Source of the DNA: Pteria penguin | Lineage: Eukaryota; Mollusca; Bivalvia; Pterioida; Pteriidae | DNA length: 64,000 bases | Direction of reading: 5' to 3' | Assembly: GCA_035048485.1 (NCBI GenBank) | Contig: CM068581.1 | Span: 62,287,393 to 62,351,392 of the forward strand | Shown here: positions 35,676 to 49,700 of the stretch, piece by piece | Layout: each line of letters starts with the position of its first letter | Numbering within the stretch: the stretch's first letter is position 1 | The notes under the pieces: generated by a model | The model's database searches: none | Told to the model about the DNA's origin: nothing | Seen by the model: the letters and a program-made list of their open reading frames with translations, nothing else | Made by a program: the position numbers and the translations under genes

Positions 35676-37488
35676 GCACAATAAATATAATGATGACAAA
35701 ATAATCGTTAATAATTCTATATTAAATAAATTGAATAATTGTTTCATTCAACTCTCTCTCTCTCTCTTTCTCTCTGAATTGGTAATATTTAATAAAATAT
35801 ATACAGTAACATATAGATTTTTTATTTTTGTTTTACAATTTATGTGCAAGACATATAATATCTTAAATACATAAATTTGTGTAAATCGATACCAATTTAT
35901 AATACGACAAGATATTTTCATCATTAAGTATCATAATTTAATATGTTTATATATTTCATTGTTATATTGTTCAACAGTTTCCGCATCAATATATTAAGTA
36001 CGAAATGTTAGCTAGGTCGAAACAACTCGTGCAGTGATGCTGATTTTTTCATTATTTTCGGGTCCATTGTTCAAAGTAAATGTTTTCATGAATGGAAGTC
36101 ACCGGGAATTTCTGTGCTTCAGCCCTGTGCAGAATTAGAAGAAAGAATAGTAAGAGGTTGACATGCAATATTAGTTTTACATACAATCTTAACAAATGTA
36201 TGAAAAAAGACAGATATGCATAAAAAAATGCAATTGCAACCAACCGTCTAGGTGTGCAGGTTGCAAGCGGGATCGAACAACAAACAATGTCACCTTACCA
36301 TGATTGTCGGTTTTTAGCGCATGCCCAGGAATCGGAAGTTTGCTTCATATCCTGTCCATAGCAATAGCTATATGTAGCTATAATAGCCTTATATAGTTAT
36401 AATAGCTTTATTTAGTAGTGGACCGAACCTGGTGTATGTTTGAGAGTGAAGGCCGTGCCAAGCTTCGTATAGATCGTCTATTTTAATCAGTATAAAGTGC
36501 CATTTCCAATCTTATAGAAATTTTGACCTATATGGCTACAAAGTTTTCCAATTAAGATTTGCAACCCAAATTGAATACATTTGCACCGTTTCTTGTGACA
36601 TAGCCTCATAGGTATTTAGTTATTCCTGCAATGCAAGACTCTGTTTCTCATATTTACTTGCCGGTCGGAGCGGAGTCTTGACAGTTGTGCCTACCATTAC
36701 ATGTAGTTCTTTCCTCAGCGATATAGTAAGGAAGAAACATGGCGGTATGCAAATAAAAAGAGGTTGCCAGCTGAAATATAACATGAATTGCATAGATCAA
36801 ACATTAAACTACCACTTACCTTGAAACATCGAAAAATAATCTAGAATGTACAATAATTGGATGCTTTTTATGTTCAGTTAATTTTGAGACAAATCAAATA
36901 TGGAAAAAGCTTAAAGACACACTCGGAACTACTATTTACAGACTGAATTTCAGAAAACAAATAGAAACGAAAATTAACTCTATTACTGATTCATTATAAT
37001 GTCAAATTACAAGGAAGTCATTTTAAATTTCATTTTTACCTATCTAAATCCATTTCTATCAGTTGGAACTTGAGCATATGAGAATGAACGTATATATTCA
37101 TTTTCTTAGCCTTTTTCAAAAATTTAGCAAATTCAATATACAATATTTATCCTTGTTTAAAGCTGAAGTAGCAAAATATGTGACATTCATATGGTAAGGA
37201 TTAAAGTAAATAAAGATCATTTAACCTAATTCCAAGCTTAAAAGCCCTGTGCAAGAATTTTTGTCTGCAACACTTTTACTATAAAGACCCCATCGATATG
37301 ACTTCGTGCTTGTCAGCAAGGTCATGTTTATAAGACTAGTATTTATTATAAATACATGGCTAGGACACAAGACTTATAATTATAGACATGCAATGATGTA
37401 GCATATGTAGTTTGACATGAGGGCTAGTATTTACCATGATTACACTAGTCCGAGAAAATACCTACTACCCAGGAGTAAAAATGACAAA

Positions 37489-39290
37489 TCAAATACAGTG
37501 TGATACTTGAAATGATTTTAATTGTATTCCATTTCTTATTCTAATTTCTACATATATTGTAATCAAAATTGAATTAACATCATCTGACTGTTCAGTATCA
37601 GACTCTGCATCTTCATCATCAGCATCATCATTATAGTCATCTACAGAAGGCAAGGGAGAAGCCTGAAATCTCATGACTTGTTTTCTCTGACTCTAAGTTG
37701 TTAGTCTTTTAGTGTTGTCCTCATTTACAAGTGCTTGTGTCTCCAAGTTTATATTCACTTTGTTCAGACCTGTAATCTTTCTTTCTAATATAGTCTATAT
37801 CTTTTATGTTTATATTGGTTGGTTTCTTCAGCAAGCCAAGACCTAGTCTGTTTTTCTGTTTTTTGATATTTGCTTTCAGTATGTTAAAGGCATTCATAAG
37901 GTTTTAGTTCGTTTCATCTAAATATATTCTCATCTGTGTAAAATGTGACTTTTTCAACATGCTGAAACAATGTTCATATAATGGTACATTAACTGTATGG
38001 ATTAAGTGTAGTTGTTTCAATCTCTTATTATCAATGTCACCAGATGATATTTTTTCTACATCTTGAGACACTTTTCTGAGATTATCATGTGATGACCTGT
38101 AGACCATTGTAGTCACTGAAGTAATTTTATATACATAAATGGACAGAGTAATCCTGTCTCTAGGATACTAAAGGTTTGGTTAATTCATAGACGTAGAGAC
38201 TAAACAAAGCCATTGAAGTCTTTCAATTTGGCTGATTACGATTTACAGTAGTGGCAACTAAGATATAGTTTAGTTAATAGAGGACAGTCTAGCTATCACT
38301 TTTTCCCCTGTCTCTTATTAATTGTAAATTGAACATCAAATTCCCTATTATCCTGTTATAGATACATTACTATCACCAATGCTATGTATACATACATTTA
38401 CATGTACTTACATGATCACCTTTACTAATTCATTGTAAAACAAAGCATTTTCATGTAAATTGCTCAGTCAGTCCTTAAATTTTCATTTTTTGTATCATTT
38501 TGTAGCCAGCTTGCTAGCGGGCCTTTAAGTTTCCCATCTATTAGTCTGTCTGTATGTCCATCTGTTTGTCAGTCAGTAATCTGTTCCACTCTGTAATTCA
38601 GCCCTCTGTGACTTAAATTTGACCAAAGGTCATAAATCTCTTACTTCAAAGTCACCAGCTTAACATGGTCCATTGTCCTTTCTGCTCCATAATTAAGCCC
38701 TTTGTACATAGATTTCCATCAAGTTTTGCACAAATATTCATTACAAACCAATGTGTGTCATGACCTTGACCCAAGGTCAGGAATCCAACTTCACCTGAAT
38801 ACCTTAGAGGACAAGTGGGCCCCTCAATTGGAAATCATTTGAGCCCACGTGAAATTTTAGTAGCCCACACATAAAACTGAAAAAAAATTATTTTGTTTAC
38901 AAGGAAAAGGTAACATCATGTGACATGATTTAAATTTATTAAAGAAAATATCAATATTAAAATTCTGTTTTAATTTCCCTTTCCATAAGTCTTACATACA
39001 CCTCTCTATCTCGTCCTCACTCCCATCATCCTTTTCAGATTCTCTATCATCAGTCATCAAAATCATGTTCAGTGAGACATTCATTCTTTTCATCACTCTT
39101 ATTTGGCTGTAAAGTCTGTGAAGTGTATGACTCATGTAACCTATCATATTGTGTTTTGTGAATACAGCACAAGTTGTCCCCTTTTCACCGTCATCAAGCC
39201 ATGTTTTCCCTTCTTTCCGCTTCTGCAAAAAAAAAGCGGCTCTCTTTTTGTTTCTTATTCTTTGAAGTAACCATTACGTTGATGCAGCTC
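37489..39290 (-). pseudogene. Possible decayed coding segments, unknown identity
   Basis: Three minus-strand stretches look coding by composition. One starts near 39,274 (MVTSKNKKQKES) and resumes after a T9 tract in another frame as KRKEGKTWLDDGEKG, down to 38,992. A second (38,116 to about 37,720) reads RSSHDNLRKVSQDVEKISSG, then passes an in-frame stop and continues in frame (LMNAFNILKANIKKQ). A third, acidic (37,674 to about 37,580), reads DDYNDDADDEDAESDTEQSD. Stops and a frame change suggest a broken gene or old retrocopy, but I cannot identify a parent and these may be unrelated. Confidence 0.3.
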
Positions 39291-39950
39291 AGCTTCTAGT
39301 TTACTTTTTTTTTTGGTTTGATACCCCTGGAATGCGTCGCCACATGGTAAACAATTGGAAACTAGACTTCGATTACAGTAGTAATTGGACGGATGGGATA
39401 GAAAAAAAGTTGATGAGACAATTATGTTCACCAAGTGGGTGATGAGAACAAGAATTTGGGCTGCTCACAAGTAAAAAAAAAAGTCGTCAATGGCCATGTT
39501 CCATTTTGTTTCCATCAAACTTTGCAGATATGTTCTTTTGGACCCAAATGTTTATCATGACCTTGACCTAAGATCACACCTCTTATGTCAAGGTCACCAG
39601 CTGAAAATGGTCCATGTTCTACTCCAAACCTCTGTGATAGATTTCCATCACACTTAACAAAAATGTTCCCTTGGACCCAAAAATCTTTTGTGACCATGAC
39701 CAAAGGTCATACCTCATATTTTAAGATCACTAATTAAACATGGCCCATTGTAAATGGATTTCAATCAAACTTTGCACAAATGTTCTTTATGACCCAAGAA
39801 TGTGTCATGATCTTGACACAAGATTATATCTCTTATCTAAAGATTATCAGCTTAGTACTGCAACATTCCATTCTGCTCTGTAATTTCACCATCTGTGAAT
39901 TTTAGTGAAACCTTGACCTTGATCAATAATACACCATGTTTCTACTTTTG
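38560..39950. repeat. Diverged tandem units with GACCTTGACC...AAGGTCA motif
   Basis: Blocks of roughly 120-150 bp recur with CATGACCTTGACCCAAGGTC, TCACCAGCT(T/G)A and TTTGCACAAATGTTC. It is broken in the middle by the 38,992-39,290 coding-like segment. A similar motif appears near 55,250 and 56,700-56,880. Confidence 0.45.
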
Positions 39951-39959
39951 TTGGAGGGC

Positions 39960-42300
39960 TACTAGGGGACATGTAAGGCTTTAGCAATACTTTCAGGAAG
40001 CTTGTTTACATTGTAATGAATTTGGCCATTTTTAAAAATAAATGCCAGTAGGATACTGTCAATTTCCCAATATCTGATAGGTAGGAAACAAGAGTATAAT
40101 ACTGTAATATGATTTTGGAAACTCCCACATATCAGATTATCCCTAAATATCTTGAACGTCCATATTTCAATGTATACATAATATACGATTAAAGAAAAAA
40201 AGTAAAATTGAATATGCCTTGATTATTTACTGCTGACCTTTTCCATATTCCCAGACAACCTGAATTGTCAAGGACAGATAAGCCAATTTATTGATATTAG
40301 TCATATGAAACTCCACTTCCCAGAAATAAATTACCAATAGGAGTGTTTATAGTGTGTAGGCACTAGTAAGTTTTATTACATGTAATAACCATAAGACACC
40401 ATAAAATACAGGCACTATCAATACTAATTGCTTTTTTTTTTTTTTTGCTCCTGCAGATTTTATACAAAAGCTTTCATTTAAAACATAGAAATCTGTTTTA
40501 GATTAAAAATGAGAAATATGTTAAATTAGTAACAGCCCTGTTTACTCGGAAATACATGTATAATTTGATCAGAATGCAGTTTGATTTGGCCTCTGTAAGG
40601 ATTATGTTTGAATCAGAACAACAGCTCATTTGCTATTGCCAATTGTTCAGTAGGTCATTGCTTCACATCATATGTATTCAAACCGGTGTACATAAAGTTA
40701 CTGATCACCAAACAGTAATTGCATTGTTTGTCCTTATTCAGAATGTAAAATGTAAATATCCTGAATACATTCCTAATCCAGCCACATTTGAAGATCATAA
40801 GATTGAAGTCAGAAAAGGTGTTAAATAACATGTATTCGTAAGGAGATTCATGAAATTTACATTCAAGTGAAACGGTTAACTTTCACCAGTTCACAAAAAT
40901 TGGGTCTGACGAAATTTGATTATACAGTATTCCACTGAATGACAGGTTTTATGTATCATTACAGCTTTTGCTATGAATGCACCCAATGAATAATATCAAT
41001 GAATGAAAGAAGTTGTAATGATGTATGCAGTGCATAAGGCAGGCGTATGTTATATTGTTTAGATTGTATCATATGGTACATGTTCATTGCATTCTCCAAT
41101 GAAGCAGTGCATAAGGCAGGTGTCACCTTATTTTTAATCCAAAGCCCACCCCTATAAAACGAAAAAAAAAAAAGAAAACCCAAAAAGCAAAAACCAAAAA
41201 CATTGGCATTGTGCTGTGTAGTGTTAGTTATGTAATTAAGATCTAATTCATTGCACCTATTTACCTGTGATGATCAAAGTGAAGTTAATAATATATGGTA
41301 CATGTATATTAATCTTTGTCATTCTTAAGTAAATTATCAAACACACAAAATACCTGCATGTAGACATTGGTCATGCATTCATTACTTATTGATATGGGAA
41401 CAGTGTTTTCATTCATTTCTCGTGATTTCTTCACATTATATTTCTACAGAAGAAAGACGTTTTTCTCGTTATTACACCTGAAGTAGGAAGAGGTCAAGGG
41501 TCATTTGGTGATATGTATTACGGGAATTTGGTTTTGATTGGATATGTCTTTAGGCTGATCCTGATCTTAATTGGTTTAATGTCTTTACAGTACATTCTTT
41601 CATCTCTGCAATAAGGCGTTGCTCTGCAGACAGGATACAGATATGTGTAATACAGCAAGCATGTTGAGTATTAATACATGTCCCCCACCGGTTTCCATAA
41701 ATTTACTAAGTCCAGGACCGTAACTCTTCCAAAATTAGGTCATTTATGACCAAACTCGAACTTAATCCGTAACTCGTTGATACAAAGCTAAATAATAAAT
41801 TTCAAGTCAATAACTTAACTGGTTGTAAAAAAAAGTCCACAAAACCAAAGTGTCTCAGACAGACGGACAGACAGATGAGGTTTAAGCCTAGAGTCTCCTC
41901 CGGTTTTACCAGTGGGGTCTAATAAAAGAAGTGTACAAATTTCTTTTGTCCGATTCGAGAATAATTTACCCATGTATTCCCCTTGTAGTGTAGACCGTGT
42001 AAGAAATTTTCTAACAGAAGGATTACTATACCATCATATGTGAGCCATGTTACTATAATTCTACTTGCCAGTATGTTTTAGACATGTATGTCATGATTGG
42101 CTAGCCAGACAGGGGATGCTTACTCTTCGAGGGCACTGATTTACATTAAATAAGAATACGTTTATGTCATTGTGGCACTCTGTAAGTGTATTCCACCGTA
42201 CTATGTTGAAAATGTTAATCTTCAAAAATGCAAAACATTTGACAACTGTCGATTTCCCTGTATATAGACAGTAATGCAGAGACGAGAATAGTAGGCCCTT
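39960..42300. other. Intergenic, no gene seen
   Basis: A 90-codon plus-strand frame at 40,556-40,828 has no recognisable motif or splice context. No other coding character was seen. Confidence 0.3.
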
Positions 42301-42319
42301 CAAAGCGTGTCTTCCTGTG

Positions 42320-42444
42320 GTGTTTTGATTTTGGGGTTTGTATAGTGTTTTGATTTTGGGGTTGGTATGGTGTTTTGATTTTGGGGTTTGTATAGTGTTT
42401 TGATTTTGGGGTTGGTATAGTGCTTTGATTTTGGGGTTGGTATC
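42320..42444. repeat. 25-bp minisatellite, five copies
   Basis: Five units of GTGTTTTGATTTTGGGGTT plus (T/G)GTAT(A/G), alternating between two variants (TTTGTATA and TTGGTAT). Confidence 0.9.
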
Positions 42445-43239
42445 CAGTATCCCTGCCATAAATTTCTACAGAATTACGATGAAACATAATAAAATCAACG
42501 TATTCACAAGATTTTGATTCGAAGGGGAAATGATAAAAAAAAAATGTCACGGCCTTTGCAGGTTTCCAAATAATTTGCTTTTCTACTTCAACTTTAAAAC
42601 TACTCCTCTTAAAATCACTCGAAAAATTACGTCCTCACATATACATGGGTAAGACGTCATAAATGCAAAATGGATATTACTAGGTTTTATGACAATATCT
42701 AAGTAGTTATTTTAATATTAGGGATATTTAGGACCCCTCACTACAAGGTAAAGCAATATTCGATCTTAAGCAGCATATTTACATTTTCATGCATCGCTTT
42801 ATATTGATCTATATACATATATACACATCTTTTAGTGTCGCCAGACCGACACGACTGGATTGGTCTGGTAAAACCTTCAACAATCATTTCATTGAAGTAC
42901 AATGTATGAAGTTTTACTGGTCCTTTAAAACCTAAGTCAGTTTCGCACGCTCTGAGTTCCAGCCCCGAAGTAAGGATGCCATTATCATATTTAAAGTATT
43001 ATGACATTGACAAAAATGCCGCCCGGATAGATCGATAAAAGCAGTGGTAAATGTTTTCGTTGTTATAATTATGTACACAGCAGTCTTCGTGGATGAATCT
43101 CTCTTTAAGAAAGGAAAGAGGTGTAATGACCTTAATGTTTCCTTCCTGTTACATGATATTAAGGGATTTCACCTCGAAATATTGACAAAAATGGGACGGT
43201 TTTTCATACACAGTGCTTATCTCCTTAATCTACGTAGGG

Positions 43240-43410
43240 ACAGGTTTGCAGTAGTGGTTAATGCTTGGCTTGCGGCGTAGACTGTCCGGGTTCGATTCCC
43301 GGATTGCGCCACTGTGTTTAAGAGGTTGCTTACCGCCTGCTTTCATGTTGCGATGTAACTGCAAAATCGCTGAAAGTAATGTTAAAGTCCAATTAACCAA
43401 CCAAATCCAG
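43240..43410 (+). mobile_element. tRNA-derived SINE, second family
   Basis: A-box-like TAGTGGTTAATGC and a perfect B box GGTTCGATTCCCGG lie in a tRNA-like head. The tail is GTTAAAGTCCAATTAACCAA. It differs from the SINE at 28,294 in body and tail. It lies about 385 bp upstream of the first coding exon of CCDC181. Confidence 0.65.
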
Positions 43411-43795
43411 CTTGGGGATAGTGATGTTTTACACGAAGATATCAAATCGAAACGTAATATACATGTATATAATTTCCATCTTTTGTCATAATTTTCTTAA
43501 CTTTATCTTAAACTGATCGCAGATGTAAGAATAATAGCATGTACATGTGTGCGATTTCCTCCGACATATATATATGTAGGTAATGTTGTGGCTTTTATTT
43601 CTTGCCAGCCTTTAAGTGTATCAGTTCGTTCATACCAAATCACGTCGGCCAACTTGTAATTCTAATTATATCCAACTCTTGTTAATTTGCCAATCATTAA
43701 AATTAAAGAGTCGTAATGCATCAAAATAGGCAGTTGACATGTGTATGATGTGCTTTGTAATTTCCTTGTTCAGGTAGTGGGTGCGAATGACTGAG

Positions 43796-46700
43796 ATGGC
43801 ATCTCCTGCAATACGTGTTAGCCAGTATGAGGAAGTCAAGAAGGACCCGGATGAAGATGATGATTTAGACAAGATGTTGGGGTCATATATCGAAAAAACT
43901 AAAGTAGAGGAAAAGAAGGATGTAGTACAGGTGAGGCAGTGATCGAGTTGACATTATCTTCTATGCACTGCTATCTGCAATGCCTTAAAAGTTTGAAGAT
44001 ATTTGAGTAAAATTCGAAATCTCAATATTTGAGCAGATATAGTTTGCAAACGGTTCTTCCTAGATTAATTGGACACGTATTATGAATGTTTCAGTATTAC
44101 TGTCACAGTAAAGGACGTTTAACAGTATCATAAATGTATTTTTATACTTCATTGAAGCTCGTAATCAAGTATTGCGTTGGTCTATTTTTGTTGTAACTAT
44201 GAATTCGACTGGGTATAAATACCGTGACAATGCGTAGAGCAATAGATCGGAGAATTTGGACCGACCTTGGTACGGATTCCGGAATGCCGGGATGCTGAGA
44301 TCTTCAGGATTGAATGGCTTCTGTATTACGATACATATTTGTCTGAAAGATTTGATAGATGTATATAGATATTGATCGCTTCGTCTTGTCCTGTGATGTC
44401 GGTAAAAATGTCCATGTAGTGCGCCATGCAAGTAACGTCACTAAATACCGAAAACTGATGAAATGAAACAATAATCCACCTATCCGATAATATTGAACGT
44501 GGAAAAAAGGGTACCCCCGGTAGTCAAAATTCCAGCAGATCAAAACGAAAATATTTATCTTGAGATCCACAAGTTGTTTTGGCTAACATTCGCCTTTGCA
44601 GTAAATGTTGACGTTAATTGGTAAAGATAAGCTCGAATAATTATATTATCCGTGTTGCATTATTAATTACTTTCACCAAACTTTTAAGAGCACATCTATT
44701 CTATAATAAAATGATGCTATGGTTACGAGCCGTCAATCAGCAAGTGATTTATGAATAATTGATATCATCAGAGAGTCGATGTGAGAGAATCAATCAGATT
44801 TGTTTGTAAACACTCGTATGCGATCAAGTAGATTGTCATGGAACTGCTAGTGACCGGTACAGGTATACGTGGGTGTTCCCGGAGAGCAGATTATCTGCAG
44901 ATCGATCCGATTTTGATGGGTCGATTGTTGTAGATATTTACATAGCGCGATCATCAGTAGTAAAGTCGGTGACGTCTTGATTAAGAATTCCGAGGAGTCC
45001 GAACTCAATGTCAGTGATGCCGTGATGGAGAATTCCGAAGAGTCCAAACGCAACGTGAATGACGTCTTGATAGAGAATTCCGAAGAGTCCGAACTCAGTG
45101 TAGGATAAGTTACTAATTTTTAAGAGTTTGAAGTCCCACCCCGTCCATCTTGACAGCGTCAAAGCTTTTGTCCGCTTGTGTGAGGGGCGTACTCACAAGG
45201 CATTACTCAAGGCATTAGAAGTGCATCTTGGCCCGCTGGTTTGGGCAAAATATCGTTATATATAATACCAAGATGTTGATTAGCCGCTATAAGACTCGAG
45301 CTCTCTCGAGGAGTCTTTTTCCGACGACAATTAAGTGTCCTACAAATATCTTAGTAGGCCTACCCACATATATTTTTGTTTTGTATATAAACTGGTTACC
45401 GTGTATTGTGTATATCCGTAAAGCATTCTGCATGGGTGTAGATGTTTGGTTTTAATATTAAATTACTAGGCAATAGGCACGTGCATCGCACATTTGCACA
45501 TATACCAATAGATATACAGTAAGGAAGTTATGTTGCTAACTGTATTCATTGTTTGGAATTTATTGTTTAAGCTTTAATACAACAACAACAGCAACAACAA
45601 CATTAACGACAACAGGAGTACATTCATAATACACGTTGTTTGGATTACTGATATGGAATGTAGCTTGCCAATAACCACTTGTTTTCGAGGGGAAGCACAA
45701 GCATTCCCATCCATTATACCTTGGTATTGAATTACCTTTACACACTACTTCATGTGACAAGGGTATAATCAAACAATCCGCTATATATCGTAGGAATGAA
45801 GTCAATATTTAATCCGTTTCATCGAAATTGACTCGAACTTTTTTCAATTTACTTTCTTGTAGGGTTTAATTTAACTTATACGTAGCACACATGGTCCCGT
45901 TTCTTAACAAGGAAGTAAAACTTTAAGTACAATTGGTTATATGTGTCTGAAAGATTGGGGTATTTATTTTGTCGTGAACTTAGTGTGTATTTAAAAAACA
46001 AAACAAAACAAAACACACAAACATAGATAGATAAAATGAATAAGAAATAAGTAATCATGAAAAAAAAATCCAAGACTTACGTTACTTTTGGTCCTGTGTA
46101 AGTCTCTACATACGGGATTTAATACGAATACTGAAGTGGAAAAGCACTTTAACAGTTAATTGTTTAATTGTATGCCTCTACATCTTGTTTTTAGAATTAC
46201 TCATATTGATTCGAACCAAAACCCCCAACTCTCGACTCTTAGTGATGAAATAGCACGACCTCAGTGGAATGCATGAGATAGGACTTCTTACGTAATTAGG
46301 ACAATAAAATACAACTCGGTGCAAATGAGCCTTAAAATAGTTGGCAAGAAGTTCTGTTTATTTGAAATTTAGCATTCGGCTAGTTTACGAGGTGAATTGT
46401 GATTACTATAAATGACTGTTTAAACTATTGATGACATGTTCCAGACTTGAGAACAGATGGAAGTTGGCCAAATCAATAGTAATATTGATATTGATTCGGT
46501 GATGGAGAAGATGAGACCTTTACCCGTTTCAGTATCATGAACGAGATACAGGTGCTTGGTGCGCGTAAAGATCGCCTCTGATGGAGTGCCAAGTTTTATT
46601 TTCAATTACTTGTATAACAAATGTGTCATTGTTTAGTTGAAAATTGCGGGATTTATCATATATGCTTAAGGTAATCTCACGTAAATTCAATTCATATTAA

Positions 46701-49700
46701 TCATGTTTTAACAGAAATCACAACTTCTGTATTGTTTTTATTGTTCATTCTTTCTAGCTGTAAGTAAATCTATCTGCGATTTCAAGCTATGTGCGTGTCA
46801 TTGTAACATTAGTAAAGGGAATATGTATGTATAAAAAATATTTCTTTGTATGAAAAGTGTGGTCTAGGGACGTTTGATATTTTTGTTTGTTTATTGATTT
46901 TATGCAACATCAAGGTTACCCACTTGTATGGTGGCGACATTATGTATGATGCATGTCCTCGTGATCCAGTCGATGCTACGGACCCATCTATAATAGTGAT
47001 GAGTATTTTATATGCCAAACTATGCTGACCTTGGGGCCTCGGCTTACAACACTTTTTTTCCGAAGATCCGTGACGTAGGAAGCAAATCAAAAGGGGAGAA
47101 CAAATTTACAAATTTTAGGCGTAATTTGACCAGTTCTCCTCCCTCCTCCCGCCAATTGTATTAATATAGGATTTACTATCGAAATCTACTTTTGTCTTTG
47201 ACAACGTCAAAATGCCTTTTTAAGAAATCATCTTTTATAATTATTCATTATAATTTGTACCTTATTTCAAAATATTGGGTAGGGTTTTGTCGGTTGGTCT
47301 TGACCAAAAAAGAGTTAGACCCAACCTTTCTTACGCCTGTGTTGTCAGACGGGAAGGCAGATAATAACGAACCTTAAAACAATACGAATCGAACCTTAAC
47401 TGCCACAGCCCGGGTTGTCAGAACCTACGTTCCAAGTATGTTTTCATAAAATCTGCCCTTACGTTATATGCGTGTAAATGATGAAGCGTAAAATATGGTA
47501 TAAACGCGTCTTTCATTTCATGAGAGAAAACTAGTGAGGTTTTAGTTACCGTTCACAGAATAGTAATAGGTGAGGGGATAAACTAAAACTGAGTACCGAG
47601 AAACGAGTCAAAACTGCTTATTGAACATGTGTATTTTTATGAATGGCGTTTGATATTTTAATGTCGTGTATTTCAGTTTGCTTTATGAAGATATTAACAT
47701 CGATTATGTAACTTCAAAGTAAAGAATGACAGGTCTCTTCCGGATAATAGAATCAATGTATGCATTTGTTGTGGATACCATCCCCTTTAAAGGGACTTAG
47801 ACAAAATACTCGTGCTGTATTGCCGAAGCATTGGTTGCTCTAAACGATAAACACGTCTTACATAAAGCCACGCTATAGATATCATGAAACAACAAACCTT
47901 GGAGATATTGACAGAAAGTTACTTGCAATGTACATTCCTATCGTCAAAGACAACTGTATACTTAGTTACCTGAGGAGATTCCATATTTGGTTATTTATGA
48001 TATGTTACGGTATATTGCCTTTTCACACTCAATAACAAAATGGAAATTGATAGTCATTTCGATAATGAGGTGTGTTTTACATGAGAATAAGAAAGGTATT
48101 TTCGATGTATCGGACCTTTACACACTCTAAACAAAACATGAATTAAGAATGCCTTCTTGATTTTGAATATTTTGGAGGCAGTTTAATCCATCACTTGATC
48201 TCAAGACAGACGTTGTTGTTGTTATACTGTTATACGAACTGAATATATATATATATAAGGCAAAAAGGGTCAATCCTTTAATTTTTAATTTGTGATCATT
48301 CATCTTTACTTTTCTGCTAACTGGTGCTTTTTCTACATCGAAGTTTAGATTTTTGTGTGATTTTATTTAAAATGTTCATATCGTAGGGAAGTCACTGACA
48401 CGATAATCGCTAGGTGATAATCATTCAGCAATAAAAAATGCGTGAATTCGCGTAAAATTTTGCGTTAACGAGAAAACTGTAACACAATACTAAGTGATAT
48501 ATTGCTTCTATAATGTGTACGTTGCCTAGACCGAACTTCTAAATAAGCAGGAATGTATAAACAACCAACATCGGCGCTTCATGCGAACCTTATAGTGACA
48601 TGGTTGTTGAAGTCTATAATCCTTGCATGTATGAGTTACTTGCATGGTGTACAATGCTGAATCTAAGATAGTATTGGATGTTATTATATACTGCTTGTGC
48701 GTTGATTAATTCTTTCAGTGTCTAAGCAGTACTGGATTGTTATATTTGACATCCGGGCCACCGCAAAGTAAGTATAGCTTACAAACTGTAAGAAGCCGGT
48801 GTTGTGCGCGTGGTAGCATGCTTTGATCAGGGACGAGAGATCCCGGGTTCAAGTCCCGCCGGCGATTCGTAGGTGTCCTGTCTTTCGGTTGACCGAGACG
48901 GTAAAAACCGAGGTCCTGTGTCACAGTAGACGTAGTCATGTAACAGATGCCTTCTTCCTCTAAAGGATCTGTTTCAGACAGATGCCGTCACCATGCAAGA
49001 ATAAATTACTTAGCTCGACGTAAGCAATAGTAAAAGATAAACTAACCTCACGACTGGAGGGGATTAAGATTATGATCGGTTATATATAAATATTATTTGT
49101 TGAACATACACCTTAGTTTTTGGATTTCTGCGTTAAAGTCAATTCTCGTTGACAGGGAAGTTAGGTGGACACATATTTTTGTTAACTGTCTGTCTTTATT
49201 TCTAACTCAGGTGATGCTCGACTACGTCGTACATCAGTTCATTGAAAATTTGTTTATAGGCTGTTGAAAATAGATGTTTTATTTTATCATTCAAGATGTG
49301 ATTTATTTATTTATTTATTTGTTTGTTTGTTTGTTTATTTATTTATTTAGTCGTACGATGTCATAGTATGCTTTATCGTACGCGTCGTCCGTTTGTCTGT
49401 CAGTCGTTCTTTAACATGTTTAACATTCTCAACACTTTCGTCAGAATGGCTTACACGATTTTAGGAATTTTACAATGTTATAGAATATGTAGAATGTTTT
49501 TGGGATCTTTTTGCCTTCAAACTATATATTAGTTTTTCAAATTTAAAGTTTGGCTATTCTGAATATGTTAACTACATGTATTTGTAAAATATTTCTTTAA
49601 AGTCACACTTTGTGTTTAAATCATTGTATCATACAACAATAAATGAAATTTGATTTACTAGTAGATCTCATGTTTGGGGTTTAAAATTGACTGATTAGAC

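Larger units (their letters stand above)
35086..36431. mobile_element. 1,346-bp element with perfect 124-bp terminal inverted repeats
   Basis: The left arm 35,086-35,209 and right arm 36,308-36,431 are exact reverse complements over all 124 bp by eye, starting CAGGTTCGGTCCACTACTAA. The 5-bp duplication GTGTA flanks it (35,081-35,085 and 36,432-36,436). The interior has an (AAT)n run, a (CT)n run and two short minus-strand frames (35,571-35,371 and one ending at 36,052) but no transposase. The perfect arms imply a recent insertion. Confidence 0.85.

Noticed and set aside
43266..43312. Functional tRNA gene
   Set aside because: The B box is perfect, but the acceptor stem does not pair convincingly and a SINE tail follows.
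45560..45805. 81-codon Cys-containing minus-strand frame (CKGNSIPRYNGWECLCF)
   Set aside because: Its composition is suggestive, but there is no signal peptide, splice support or recognised domain, and its end runs into an ACA repeat.
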